In this document: in pieces, positions 35,336-47,196 of the stretch
Numbering within the stretch: position 1 is the first letter of the stretch
Layout: each line of letters begins with the position of its first letter
Assembly: GCA_947034885.2 (NCBI GenBank)
Contig: OX344751.2
Location: 6,138,001 to 6,202,000, forward strand
Origin: Thuidium tamariscinum
Taxonomy: Eukaryota > Streptophyta > Bryopsida > Hypnales > Thuidiaceae
DNA: 64,000 bases
Direction: 5' to 3'
Translations under genes and position numbers: made by a program
The notes under the pieces: model-generated
The model's database searches: none
Told to the model about the DNA's origin: nothing
The model's input: only the letters and a program-made list of their open reading frames with translations

Positions 35336-38300
35336 TAATTTGGGACCTCTGATTGCAAATATGAATTCAATCTTTGTAAAACAAATTATTTGCAAAAAAT
35401 TAAAATTTCAGCGTTTTCCCAAGTGGCCAAGCGAGGGGTCAATTCATCCTAGCCGTAAGTAGAGGGTTTGAGAACATTTCAAGCATTGAAATTGCCTACC
35501 TTTTCAAATGTACATTATTTGTACATGATGCTTTTCATCTTTACAGGAATGTACAAAGTACAAACAATGTACATTTGTGGAAGTGAACGATTTTAGAGCC
35601 AATGTCATTTCAACTTCAAAAATTTATAACTAATTCCACAAAGCTCCAAAAAATATGAAACGATTTGAGTTAGATGCCAATTCCACTTGACTTTCAAGGA
35701 AATTTTATTGAAAATATATTAAGAAGTTTGATCTTCCCAAAATTTGCTAAAAGATACTTATTACTAAAGCAAGGTCAAAAATATTTGTTAATATTTATTT
35801 TCTAACAAATGTAATTGTAGCATTCTTAGTTTGAATATTTCAAAATTTTGTAAAATTTGTAAGAAAAATTTCATTTTCAAGTCTAAAAGTTCAAGATATG
35901 TATGTCCTACAACTTGTTCATTGTAGTCAATATATTAAAAAATGGGTCCAAGATATATATAAAAGATTTTAATCCAAAAAATTTCATATTTATTTTTAAG
36001 AAAATTATAGCAATAGGTGTTATTTAATAAAGATAAAACTAATATGCTGATAATTTTTGGAAAAACTGAGAATTGTTAATCCTCATAGAAAAATGTTTTA
36101 ATAATTAATTGGAATCTCCTATATTCATTTTTATTTTGAAAATTTGAAAAATGAAAGCAAAAGACGGCCTTAGGTGTTTTATCTACCTTCATTGCCTACA
36201 AAATATAACTCTTTATAACTCTTATCTTATTATTCAATATTTAATGGTTGAAATTTTTTGGATACCCATCAATCTACAAAATTCTAAAATGATTGTTTTT
36301 ACTATTTTAGGAAATATTTTTTAATGCTAGATTTGACATTGAAATTGAAAAAAAACTTCTAGTTTTTACAATATTTATTGGAATGATATGAAACAAAGTT
36401 TCACATGTAGATTATTATGAGTGGCGTCCATCCTAAAAAATTTATGTGAAAATTCCAAATTATCAAAAAGCCGAAAGTAGGTTCTTTGGTCTTTGAAGTA
36501 TTAATGAGATGAAAGTTATGAAGAATTTTAATTTGCAAGAAATTATAGACTCACTATTTTAAATAAACTTAGAAGTCGTTTATTTAACTCAATATTTGAT
36601 AGTTTTTGAAAAAAATAAAATCATAGGATTTAAATTTTCTATTATAACATTACAACCATAGAAAATGTCATTTATCAATTTCATATTTAAATTCTCAATA
36701 ATTTACCAATAGTATTTGAAGCATTCTCTAGTTCTTTCTACTTACTATTTTTTTATCCATATTTTTTTGGCATTTTTTCATGCAAATGTGACCTCATGAT
36801 GTCCAATTACCCAATGTTTTGTAGGGCCAAGGGTGATTGCACGAAAGACCTGTACTATTTGTTGCGTTTTGCAATAGTACTCCTGACTTTTTCTAGAGTA
36901 CTATTTAATTAGAAAAATAATTTTTAAATTTTTTTAAAAATGTGACTTATGTATACACCTTTAAGACAAAGGTACCTACAAAAGGAATTGTATAGGAAAA
37001 TTTTCTAAATAGGAGAACTGGAAAAGTGCAAAATCTCAAGAAAATAGGTACTTTGATTCAAAAATTAGGGAAAAATAGTAAAAATAAGTAAATACAAAAA
37101 ATAAAAAGTGGAAATTTGCAACAACTTTATGGAGAGGGTCATTCACCAAAGAAACTACCAAAATAATATTTTATATGTTTCAAAATTCAAGCAGAATGAA
37201 GCTCTCTTTGTAGACCTCCACATGACATAAAATTAACTATTTTTGAAAATCCTTTTGTGGAAAGCTAGAAGTCTATTAGAAGACCATCTCATCCAAATTT
37301 CATCTCAAAATCATTAAAGAAAGGTATTCCATAGTACTAAAAACCTCCAAATTGTCATATGTGACATTCAATCACTAGTACTATTTTTATATTAAAATAT
37401 TTTTGAAAATTATCAAAAATTCATGTAAGCTGTATGATAGTTATGAGCACATTCTCTAGAAATCTTGAGTCATTTGGAGCAAAAATGCAAAAGTTATGGT
37501 CAAAAAAAGATCAGCATGAGACGTGTGACGGAAAATAGTACAAGTCTTTCATGCAATTGCCCCCAAATTTTCTTCAAGGAATTAGTGGAGCTTATTGAAT
37601 AAGAGAGAATGTAGTATATCTTGAAAAATAGAAGGACCTTGTCATAATAAAGAAGCTTGATCAAAAGTTTGCTTTAGGTTTTTGGGGCAACTCATTTAAT
37701 GCTACTATTTATTATATTTTCCAACTGGGTCTTATTCAATTCTATTGCCTTACGTACGAAGTTTTATTGGCTTGTACAAAATCAACTTAGGGAATTTCTA
37801 CTATAAGACGCCTAAAGAGCTACAAACCAACCCCAAGTGGGCAAGAAGTTCACATGGCCCAATAAAAGCGTAATGACAATTAGTAAAAATTACCAATCTT
37901 AGGAAAAATTGTCTTATAATACATTAAGAGACTAGAACAAATCTCAACAAAATAGTTCATAGCAAAATGTTGCCAAAACATCTTAGAAAGGTTAAATAGT
38001 GAAATTTGATTGCTTACCCCACAATTATTTTCCAACATTTGATACCGCCTAAATATTACGTTACAAAATGCATTGTCTACTTTTCAATTAGGTATTGTCA
38101 TCATAGACATTCATTAACCTTGAATTATATAAGTGGTGATATGTGTAGAAATATGTGTTGATTTTGATGGCTTGCAAAATAATTTTATTGGAGAAAGGCA
38201 ATCAAATCACTTAGGCAACCTACTTGCACTATTTAGTGTAGTAAAAAGGTAGGTACCTTGAAAACCACCATTTTTTGCTATTGCACCTAATCACTATTAT

Positions 38301-40844
38301 TAGACTTGTGAAACTTTCATAATGTCTTGTTGGCAAATGAAATCAAGTTTCAACAAACAAAATAATGCAACATTTGAATTCTGTAGGTAAAGGTTATGAA
38401 GGACCAAAAAAATATTCATCACAAAAAACTTTGTAGAAGCATGCGAGAGCAAACATTTTAAAATCATTTCTTAGTTACATAGGTGCAAATTGATGTGCAC
38501 AAAGTGACAATGATGGTTTTAGGCAAGGTGTAATTTTGTATTTACCCATCTTGATAAAAATGTGGTTCAAAGACAATTAATACATTTAATTAGGTTGTTT
38601 TGTTTTGTACAATGAGATTTCTAAAAACATGCATCTTTGATACAATGACAATGAATTTTCTTTCATTTGTGATAGAGAAATATAGTATAATACTAAAGTT
38701 TTATTACTCTTTGTCCTACATACATAGTGCAATTGATTAAATATTTTTAATTTTATTATTCTAAAAATTTAAAACTGTCACATCATTCCTATGATCATTC
38801 CATTGAAATAATGTATTTGGTTGGTTATCATTAAACTATTGGTAAAATACTTGTCTTATCACTAGCCATGAAAGGGACATGATTGGACATGAATGAAGTG
38901 ATCAATCAAATCTACTATGCAATAGATGAAAGGACTTACAAAATAAATGGGGTCAACTTCAATTAGCAATTCTATCCCTTTTCAAAGAAAGGAATCACAT
39001 TTTGCTTATACATTGAATCTTGTATACATCAAGATCTAAATCACCTTTGACAACACAAAGTATAAAAATAATTGTTGTCACGTTAAATAATTTACAATAG
39101 ATATATAGGGACCTCAATAGTATAATCATTTCAAGGACTATTGTATTTTCTTCATAATGAAAAATTTATGTGGTTACTTGAAGATTGTCTAGTGGATTGA
39201 ATATACATCAAGACCTACTGAACCACTTTTGAACAAAAGGCATCATGAGGCATGCCAAATAATTATAATTGTAACTATAATTTTTGTAGTATTTTAGACA
39301 TCAGATTTATAATCTTTCAAAACTTAATTTATGCTTGATTCAAACCCCCATGAAGGGTAGTAGTATCAAAACATGCCAAAATAAAATAATGTGTACCCAA
39401 ATGAGTGACATACAAATAGAGCCATTTGTCATCTAAAATGCACTCCAACTCCACCTTATACTTGTTTCTCTAATATTCACCATTTTTTAAATATCTTCCA
39501 TGTTCAATTTTCCTTCAAAAGTAGGGGTTGACATTTATAAAGGTTTGGAATTGGATGTGGTTATTTACACTATATAGTACATAGCTATCAAGATTGGCAT
39601 CTTCTACATACTGCAAAGAAGTTTTGAAAGACTATAAGTCTAATGTTTAAAATATTGCAAAAATATATCTTCCATATTGCAACATTTCTTTAATTATTTA
39701 AAATTCTAGAAGATATATTAAATTAATAATATTTTCAAACAATATTTATTTGGTGATTATTTTTATTTCAAAAAGACAAAAATAAGTAAAAAGAAATCAT
39801 AGCATTATAAAGACATCAATTAAGAAAATAAAAAAAGACTTATCAACCTTATGAAGAAGAAATATGGTGGAATAAAACCAAAAGTTTAATAGCCAAGAGT
39901 GTTATTATTCACAAATGTGACTTTCAACTTGTTCAACACCAAAATATATAGTATTTGAGCAATTTCTTTGACCAAACCTAACCGGCCTAAAAATAGTGAC
40001 ATTTTTTGATGTATATCAAATGGATCCTAGAAATACTAGATTAAACTTATATCCACTTATATATTGCATCTTTGAAATTTCTAATTAATTTGTAGTGATT
40101 CCAAAATTTATGCAACTACTTCATTTATAGCTAGTGATCAAAAGATACCTATGAGAATTGATTACCATGTTAATATTGCATAGATTTTTGTCTAGAAAGC
40201 TTATTTAGACACATTCATGTATATTTGTCTTAAGGCTTTTATTAAGCATGCTTGATAAATTATGTAGATTGTGTTTACTACCATGGATGCTTCATTTTTG
40301 AGGTCAAATTCTATTAGTTACAAAGATATCACAAGTAACCAATTTTATTCTATAAAATAGAAGGTTCATAAAGAATTCTAGTCTTATAAGTGTTATTTAA
40401 TATAGAGGGATTTTTTTCTATCTTCAATGTGTAGTTGCTAATGTACCAACAATGAATATAGCAAGGGATGCATGTATTTAGTGACCTATGTTGTTCCAAC
40501 TTCAAAATTTATAACTAATTCCATGATGGTACAAAAATAAAAACAACTTATTTTAATTGCTCATTCTATTTTTGTTTCCTAGAAAATCTATTGAAAAATA
40601 TTTCAAAGAATTCATTCCTTTACAAGTACAAATCAACTTCTAAAGAGACACTTTGGGGACCTTCTTACTTGAAATTGCATAGTGAACAATTTGTCAAACA
40701 TTTCTGGAGTATTATAGTAGGAATTTTCAAACTTAAGGACTTCTCATAATTACATGTGAGATTTGAGTATGTTAATTCCAATGTATAAGTGTGGCAATGC
40801 TTTAGAATCTCTACCCGGCCACTCCTCCTTTAACGCAAGACATC

Positions 40845-41115
40845 ATTAGATGTTTTTGAGGCCTTCAGAAGACTCTGAGTTTTCAAATTGTAGGAACGCA
40901 AAAACTGCTGCGGAATATAAAAATGTTCACAGGAATCTGATGTAGTTGAGATTGTGGCACGTCATTAAATTTTTGAGTTTTTATAAATTTGGATTTTTTT
41001 TGCATTTTTAGATTGTTTTAAAAGAAAAAATTATAATTGTTTGCCTGATAGTAGCCAATAGTTTTGGAAATAGACCTAAAATGGCCCTTTGGAGGCCTCA
41101 ATTCTCCCCTAGTGC
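40845..41115. repeat. diverged member of the CATAAGAGG repeat family
   Basis: This shares AAGACT(A/C)TGAGTTT, TAGGAACGCAA, GATGTAGTTGAGA and GGAAATAGACCTAAAATGGC blocks with 45828-46137 and 47530-47790. Ends are unclear. Confidence 0.55.
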
Positions 41116-42189
41116 CATCCATGAATATATGGTTGTTCACTTTTCAATTCTATTAGGCTAATGTTTAGGCAAAAGTTGGGTCAAAAAGACGATCAATTCT
41201 AGATTTCTAATTAGACAAATTAGCATAAGCAATTGCCTATGTTTTGTAGTTGATTAATTTGTATTTCTTTCCTATCTTTCTCTAATTTGAAGTCTTTCAA
41301 GGAACCAACTCATTTTGACCACTCAAGCAATTGAGCATTTTTACTATGTTAAGTAGAACAATTTTCCTATATACAATGATAGATTTCAAAATGATCCTAC
41401 AATTTTTCAAAACAAAATTTTCCAAAACAAAATTACTATGAATTTCTAAGGTGAAGATTCTATTTATTCATATTTGTCATATGGATAGACCTATTCTCAA
41501 CCAAGTGTTGGTTGCAAAATTGAGAGTGATGTAGCCAAGCACGACGTGCAATATGTATGCTATAACTAATCATTTATTCATTTGTGCCTTTATGGAAAGA
41601 AAATATCTTACACTACCAAAAAAATGAGGTGATCAAGAATGGAGTGGCTCCTATAAGTCTGGATGTGAAGTCAAATTCTAATCATTTAGTAGTATTTATA
41701 ACAAATTTTAAGGTTTTCCTTGAGATGGACTTTTGAGCCTTGCAATAAATATTGAGGTGCAAAATAAGGTAAGTGTGTCCATAATTGACATTAATGATAC
41801 TCAAGTATAGTTAATATAATCATAAACAAATAAATATGAGTATATAAAAATACATATATGCATACATATTAATCTTATTGGCAAACAAAGGGGTCTTAAC
41901 TACAATTTAGCATCCATTATTTCACCATTATATGAAAAAATTTGAAATTTGAAAGTATTCTTTGCAATTTACAAAAAATCAACACCAAAATATTCTAAAC
42001 TCTCACATTTAGTTTACTATCCTTTAAAAAGATGTTGCCACTCCTAGCCAATTCCCTTCCTCCTTCAAAAAAAGAAATCACAAGCTGTTGATTTTAAATT
42101 TTAAAAAATGTTCCCCCTCCCAAATGTTGTCGATTTATTGAAAAATCACACGTCAATCTTTGGAAGATTTAATTTGAGCCATTCAAATA

Positions 42190-42415
42190 CAAATTCAGAA
42201 TATAGATATTGTATGTATACAATATATATATGATATCAAATATGGATACAATAGACATACTATAGAATATAGACATGGTATAAATATGATACAGATATGA
42301 ATACATAAACAAAGATGGATACATGGGCAAATATGGATATTGGAGGGAATATGAATACAAATACAAATATAGGAGGGGATACTGGATACAATCAATATCC
42401 CATATTGATTGTCTT
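42190..42415. repeat. degenerate short-period repeat (ATATGGATACA type)
   Basis: About 220 bp made of variants of GATACA, AATATGGATA and ATAGACAT. It is a decayed microsatellite-like tract. The tyrosine-rich ORFs read through it on the minus strand are translations of the repeat. Confidence 0.8.
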
Positions 42416-42703
42416 ACGAACTAGTTTTTAGAATTATGAAGAGGGATGGGAGGGGAGGCTTAGGGTTTAATTAATTAATTAATACCAAGAGGAACTCTGT
42501 GGATAATAAATTTTTTTTTCTTTGTCTTTTGGGTTGACATGATCCCTTACTATCTACTCAATCCACTCAAAAGACAATGCACATGTAGTTTATATAGTGC
42601 ACATTCAGTTTACATACATCTTATGACATCAATATCTAAATTTTTGTGTCTCAACATAATGTTACATTTTGGATCATTGTATATTTATGGATCCACCTTA
42701 ATA

Positions 42704-43617
42704 TAACCCCTAAAGCCCTTAACTACGTTTTTTGGCAACATAGAAATTTTGAGTAGCTCACTACGAATGGAGTTTTTATTTATTTTTCTTTGAAGTTCTT
42801 ACAAAACATGTGTTTGAGGAGTAGCTTTGAGGTCCAACAATTCTCATAACTTTTGACTACACGATTTATAAATTATGGCATGATATGTTGTTTCCTTTGA
42901 ATTGTGGGCAGCCTGGGCAACAAAAAAAACTTCTTTAAAATTTTTTTTTTTAAGAAATCAAAATTCGAAATGGATTAATTAGATTTTTATCTACATGTAA
43001 AGCTTTGAATCATTCCATTTTGATAAATGAATCAAAAGTTTTGAGGAATCTTAGTTTGTGGTAGTTTGTGGGTAGTTATAGAATTTCTACTCTACAAAAA
43101 AGTTTGAAATTCTTTATTTAATTTAATTTTTAATATTTTTGAAAAAAAACTAAAACATTGGGTGAAGATTGTTTATTACAACATTTTAACCATTGGGATT
43201 GTCATTTTTCATTTTTATAAATAAATCATTCACAATTTAGTATTTTCAAGTATTTTCTACTTCTTTCTACTTACTATTTTTTTTCCCTATAGTTTATACA
43301 ATTCCAAATGATTTGAAACTTTTGGCCATATAGCCTATTTGAATTGTAAAATAAATGAGACCTTGTGAAGTGCAGTTGCCCAGATTTTTGCAGGGATAAA
43401 GAAAGGATTTTTGCTAGTTCAAATGTTAATATCTCGCAATCTACACTGTGAAAATTTTTGAAATTTTTTCCACATCTTTTAAAACCACCTAACTACAAGA
43501 TCCTACGGTTAAATATGTGAAAAAATATTTTTTTTTCAAAAAAATTGCACTTGTATTAGAAATCGCAGTTTTGTAGTGATTTTGGTGAAAACATAGTCAA
43601 AAACCTTTAGGGGTTAA
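42704..43617 (+). mobile_element. TTAACCCCTAAAG-type TIR element, forward copy
   Basis: Best-preserved ends of the family: TAACCCCTAAAGCCC at the left and ACCTTTAGGGGTTAA at the right, 914 bp, no ORF. It matches 14551-15483 throughout, including the TTGTTTTCTTTACTCG-like and CACTTGTATTAGAAAT(C/G)GCAG blocks. Confidence 0.85.
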
Positions 43618-45059
43618 AGTTTGGGATTAAAGTTTGGGACAATTTATCCAATATCCTAAAGTGCAAGTGTCTAGTAGTATACACCACTAGAACTTTAGAT
43701 GGAACCTGCGGAGTGACAATGATTGGGAGGTTGTTGCATAAGTTATTCCTTCTTGTAAGCAACCACTTGGCAACTGAAAACCCTCCTGCCTGCCTAAAAC
43801 ATTTGGCTCTAGAAAACTGCACCACTTGCTGCAAGTTGACAATGATCTCATCCATCCAACCGAGCCACTCACTGCACCCCGGCACTCACTGCACACAAAA
43901 AGTGGATGGAAATCATCCATCCGAGAACTGAAGTCAATTTTGAGTCCCTAAAATTTGCTTGCCTTCGATTTTGGATTTGCAGACGGATCCATAGCGCAAG
44001 TGGATGAAGTTTTGAGATGCAGAGATTTCATCCGTTTCCAAACCTCACTCAGCTTCAGATCCCAATATGAGTCATGCTTTGAATGTGTCCTTTGAAGACG
44101 GAAAAAAGTTGGATGAGTCTCAGTGCAGGAGCGACGACATCCATTCACTGATACTGTACATCCGTCCGCACCCTGTTGGGCATCGCACTCACCAACCACA
44201 TCCATGTTACTTGTTCTCTACGCTCCTTGTTCTCTACGCTCCTTGTTCTCTATTATCACCTTCTCTGAAGTGAGACATTAAATCGGTCCCACGAAGTCCC
44301 TGAGTTTACCACAGGGTAAACGCTGAAATTTTTTATTTTTTGCATAAATTTTTTTTTCAAATTTTGAGTTCATATTTGGCATCAGAGACCCCGAATTCAC
44401 ATACATATGGTAAAACCCAACTAAAAAACCCAACAAAAACATAAAACCCAAATCTCTATCAACCCCTAGTAAAATAAGTTTTATTTCATTGGAGCCACGT
44501 TTTATCCCTTTGGAGCCACTTCGTGTTACCAATTTAATGTCTTGCTTCTTTGAATGTCTGTAGTTCTCATTCAAAACTTGTCGTTTATTTTCACTATTAC
44601 AAACCTCATCCTATATTGTCTCTAATAGACTTTGCTATGTTGTAATGTGTTGTATATAAGGTAACTATGTTTAAAATTGCATTCATTCTAAAATTGCACA
44701 CTACAAATTATTGCCTGAAATGTACTCCCGCTCTTGGTATTTATGGGAGTTTTTGATTGGTTTTAGAAAAATCTATCTTTAGCACTTTGAAGATTTGTAG
44801 ATGATTCATATGGTGCCCTAAAAATGAGTTTGAAGATAATTTAGAATCTCCTTTTGACTACCAACACAATCCCACTAAAAAAAAATTCAATATGATATCC
44901 CACTAAATTGCTTATTTGTGCAATTTCAGGTGTAGTTATTTTAGTTGTCTTATGGTACAAAAGAGAATTTGTGAAATTTCTGAGTTATTCTTGTAGAGGT
45001 AAAATAAATAAAAGATTTACAATCAAAGAATTCATAGAATTTGACATGTGAGTCTAAAG
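43618..45059. other. moderate-GC spacer, no gene assigned
   Basis: 43690-44280 is less AT-rich and carries overlapping ORFs on both strands with no recognisable domain. CATCC-rich short inverted motifs (ATCCATCC/GGATGGA) suggest repeat origin. A 16-bp unit TGTTCTCTACGCTCCT is tandemly repeated at 44213-44255. Confidence 0.45.
44213..44255 (+). repeat. 16-bp tandem repeat, ~2.7 copies
   Basis: TGTTCTCTACGCTCCT occurs twice in full and a third time in part (TGTTCTCTA). Confidence 0.9.
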
Positions 45060-46235
45060 TTACAAGTTTCTCTTAATGGACATTTACATTGAATTGTCTC
45101 ATTTTGATATTTTTTTGCACACGGATGTACTCAAAATTTTTAATCTAAACCATACATAAGTTTGAACTACTTTGTTTGGTGTACATGGGATTAATTCTAG
45201 AAAATATCAATTGTTGGATTTTTAGATTATAACAATTTTGAATGATCAACTATATGAACAAATAGTACATTTTTGGAAAATAATTTTTTTAAGAAGATGA
45301 GTAATATTCCCCCCTTCCCTTGAAAAAATTATTGAATCCAAGGCAAATGTAGTTCTTAATTTTTTTTGAAAAATTTCTCACAAATCTATATACATTTTTA
45401 CATAGAATGAGTAGAAAGCCAAAAATAATAGGTTCGATCCTAAAAAACAATTAAAACTTTAGGTATATGTTAATTTTTGGGATTTAACAATTGATGATAT
45501 TAGAATGTTGTTTGGAATATCTTCACAAAGTTTGGATCCAACCTCATTTAAATTGAACTTTCTATTATTAAAATTTATAATAATTAAAAATTTATAAAAA
45601 AAAATTAGACCTAGTTTGGCTTTGTAGATTAAAGATAAGGAATGTCCTAAAAAATGTTTTTCCATCCCTACTATTCCTTTCATCAGAAAAAGATTATATT
45701 TGGTCCATTTTTCTACTAGTCTATATTCTCTAAATAAAATTTTAAATATTTCTTACTTTGGAAATTGAAAAATTGGAACAATGCAACAAACATCTGAATT
45801 TGTCACTTTACAATATTCATAAGAGGATTTTCAGCTGGTTTACAAGACTACGAGTTTCCAAATGCTGGGAACACATTGAGAATGCTAGGAACACAATGCT
45901 GATGTGGTTGAGCGACTGCTACGTCTAAAAATACTAATTAATTAATTTAATTAAATTAATATTAAAAAAATCTTGAAATTTAAGAAAAAAATCATTTTCT
46001 TTCTTTTTAAACATTCTGAATTTTTTTTTTTCAAAATTCAAAAATTCAAACTTACAAGAGGTTGGTCTGTAGCAGTGGGAACAATTTCTAGGAACACCTC
46101 TGAAACAATCTTTTGGGGGGCTAGAAATCCTCTTATGTTTTCCTTTTCAAATATGGAGATTTATTTCACTCTAATGAGAATTTGTCATTCAAAACTTGAA
46201 GAAAACACATTGTATTTTCTTAGGCCTTGAAGGCT
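45060..46235. mobile_element. second-subfamily element carrying a nested MITE
   Basis: Homologous to 10745-11668 on both sides of an inserted element at 45828-46137. Matches include GATATTTTTTTGCA, TTTTTAGATTATAACAATTTT, TTTTTCCATCCCTACTA and, after the insert, ACTTGAAGA(A/G)AACACATTGT. Its outer ends are too diverged to fix exactly. Confidence 0.65.
45828..46137. mobile_element. CATAAGAGG MITE, nested copy
   Basis: About 310 bp with TIRs CATAAGAGGATTT and, at the right, AAATCCTCTTATG. It is absent from the homologous position near 11575, so that site serves as the empty allele. Flanking TTTACAATATT and TTTTCAAATAT resemble a roughly 9-11-bp target duplication, Mutator-like. Confidence 0.75.
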
Positions 46236-46907
46236 TATAAAATTCATAGGCTTCAATAATAGATCCATAATTTAGGTCAAAACTTTCATCTTTTTTCATT
46301 AATTGAAACATATTAAAATGTAAAAATAATAATCATATATAGTATTTCTAACAAAATGAATCATGAAATTTTATAGTGCTCAATTTTTATAGTTTTACAA
46401 AAACAAAACATACATTATGAAGAGGTTCTTTTTTTGCTAAACCATCAACCATCGAGATTGAAATTTTTTTATTGCAGTAGTACCATTATTTGCAAATTTA
46501 TTTTGCCTTTCATCACAATGTCTTCTTCATAAATTTTATTTTTAAATGTTGTACATTTTGAGCACTTCTTCAAGTTGTATACTATGACTTTGATTTGTAA
46601 ATCAAATATCTTCATTTCTAAACAAATCTTTAGCTTTTATTCCCCATCACTTGTCATATATCAATTGTTGAAGTGCAAAAATATATTAAAAAAGAAGTTG
46701 TGATTACTACCTTCAAAAGTTATAATCTTTCAATCAAAGTTGCTGGTCATAAACATTTCTCAAATTTCATATGCATGATTAAATATACAATTCTATCATT
46801 GGGTATAACAAATTTGACAATGCTTTGTATTTTTGTTTATCAATTGCATTAGAAATGACTATCATGAACTAATTCTAATGAAATGATATCATCAAATTTT
46901 GTTATAA

Positions 46908-47196
46908 CATAAGAGGTTTTCTCACCATGTTGGGAGACTGCGAGTTCGCGGACTGTGGGAACTCGCTGGAAACAGTCCCAGCAGCAGATCCGATGTGGCA
47001 CAGAGACTGCCACATCAGATAATAATATTTTATTAAATTAAAAAAATTAATATTTTATTAAATATTTTATTATTTATTATTATTATTATTATTTTCATTT
47101 TTTTAATATTTTTTTATTCTAACCAGCAGTGGCTGGTTTACAGAATGGGGATTGAGGCTGAAACAGTCTCTCAATACCCCCCAAAAACCTCTTATG
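46908..47196. mobile_element. CATAAGAGG MITE, second copy
   Basis: TIRs CATAAGAGGTTTT and AAAACCTCTTATG bound 289 bp. It has interior similarity with the nested copy (GGGAACTCGCTGGAAACAGT; GATGTGGCAC). A TTATTATTATT tract lies inside. No coding capacity. Confidence 0.8.

Larger units (their letters stand above)
35336..42703. other. AT-rich repeat DNA without genes
   Basis: No ORF above about 60 codons that is not repeat-derived. A stretch at 35345-35440 recurs inverted at about 44300-44395 (shared AACGCTGAAATTTT and GAATTCATATTTG). 38840-39060 is the inverted match of 32370-32640. 40845-41115 is a diverged member of the CATAAGAGG-family repeats. Confidence 0.6.

Noticed and set aside
42169-42395. 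Tyr/Ile/Pro-rich minus-strand ORFs
   Set aside because: Translations of the degenerate ATATGGATACA-type repeat.
44278-44574. 98-aa minus-strand ORF with a hydrophobic segment
   Set aside because: Part of it recurs inverted at 35345-35440 as non-coding repeat, so it is repeat-derived.
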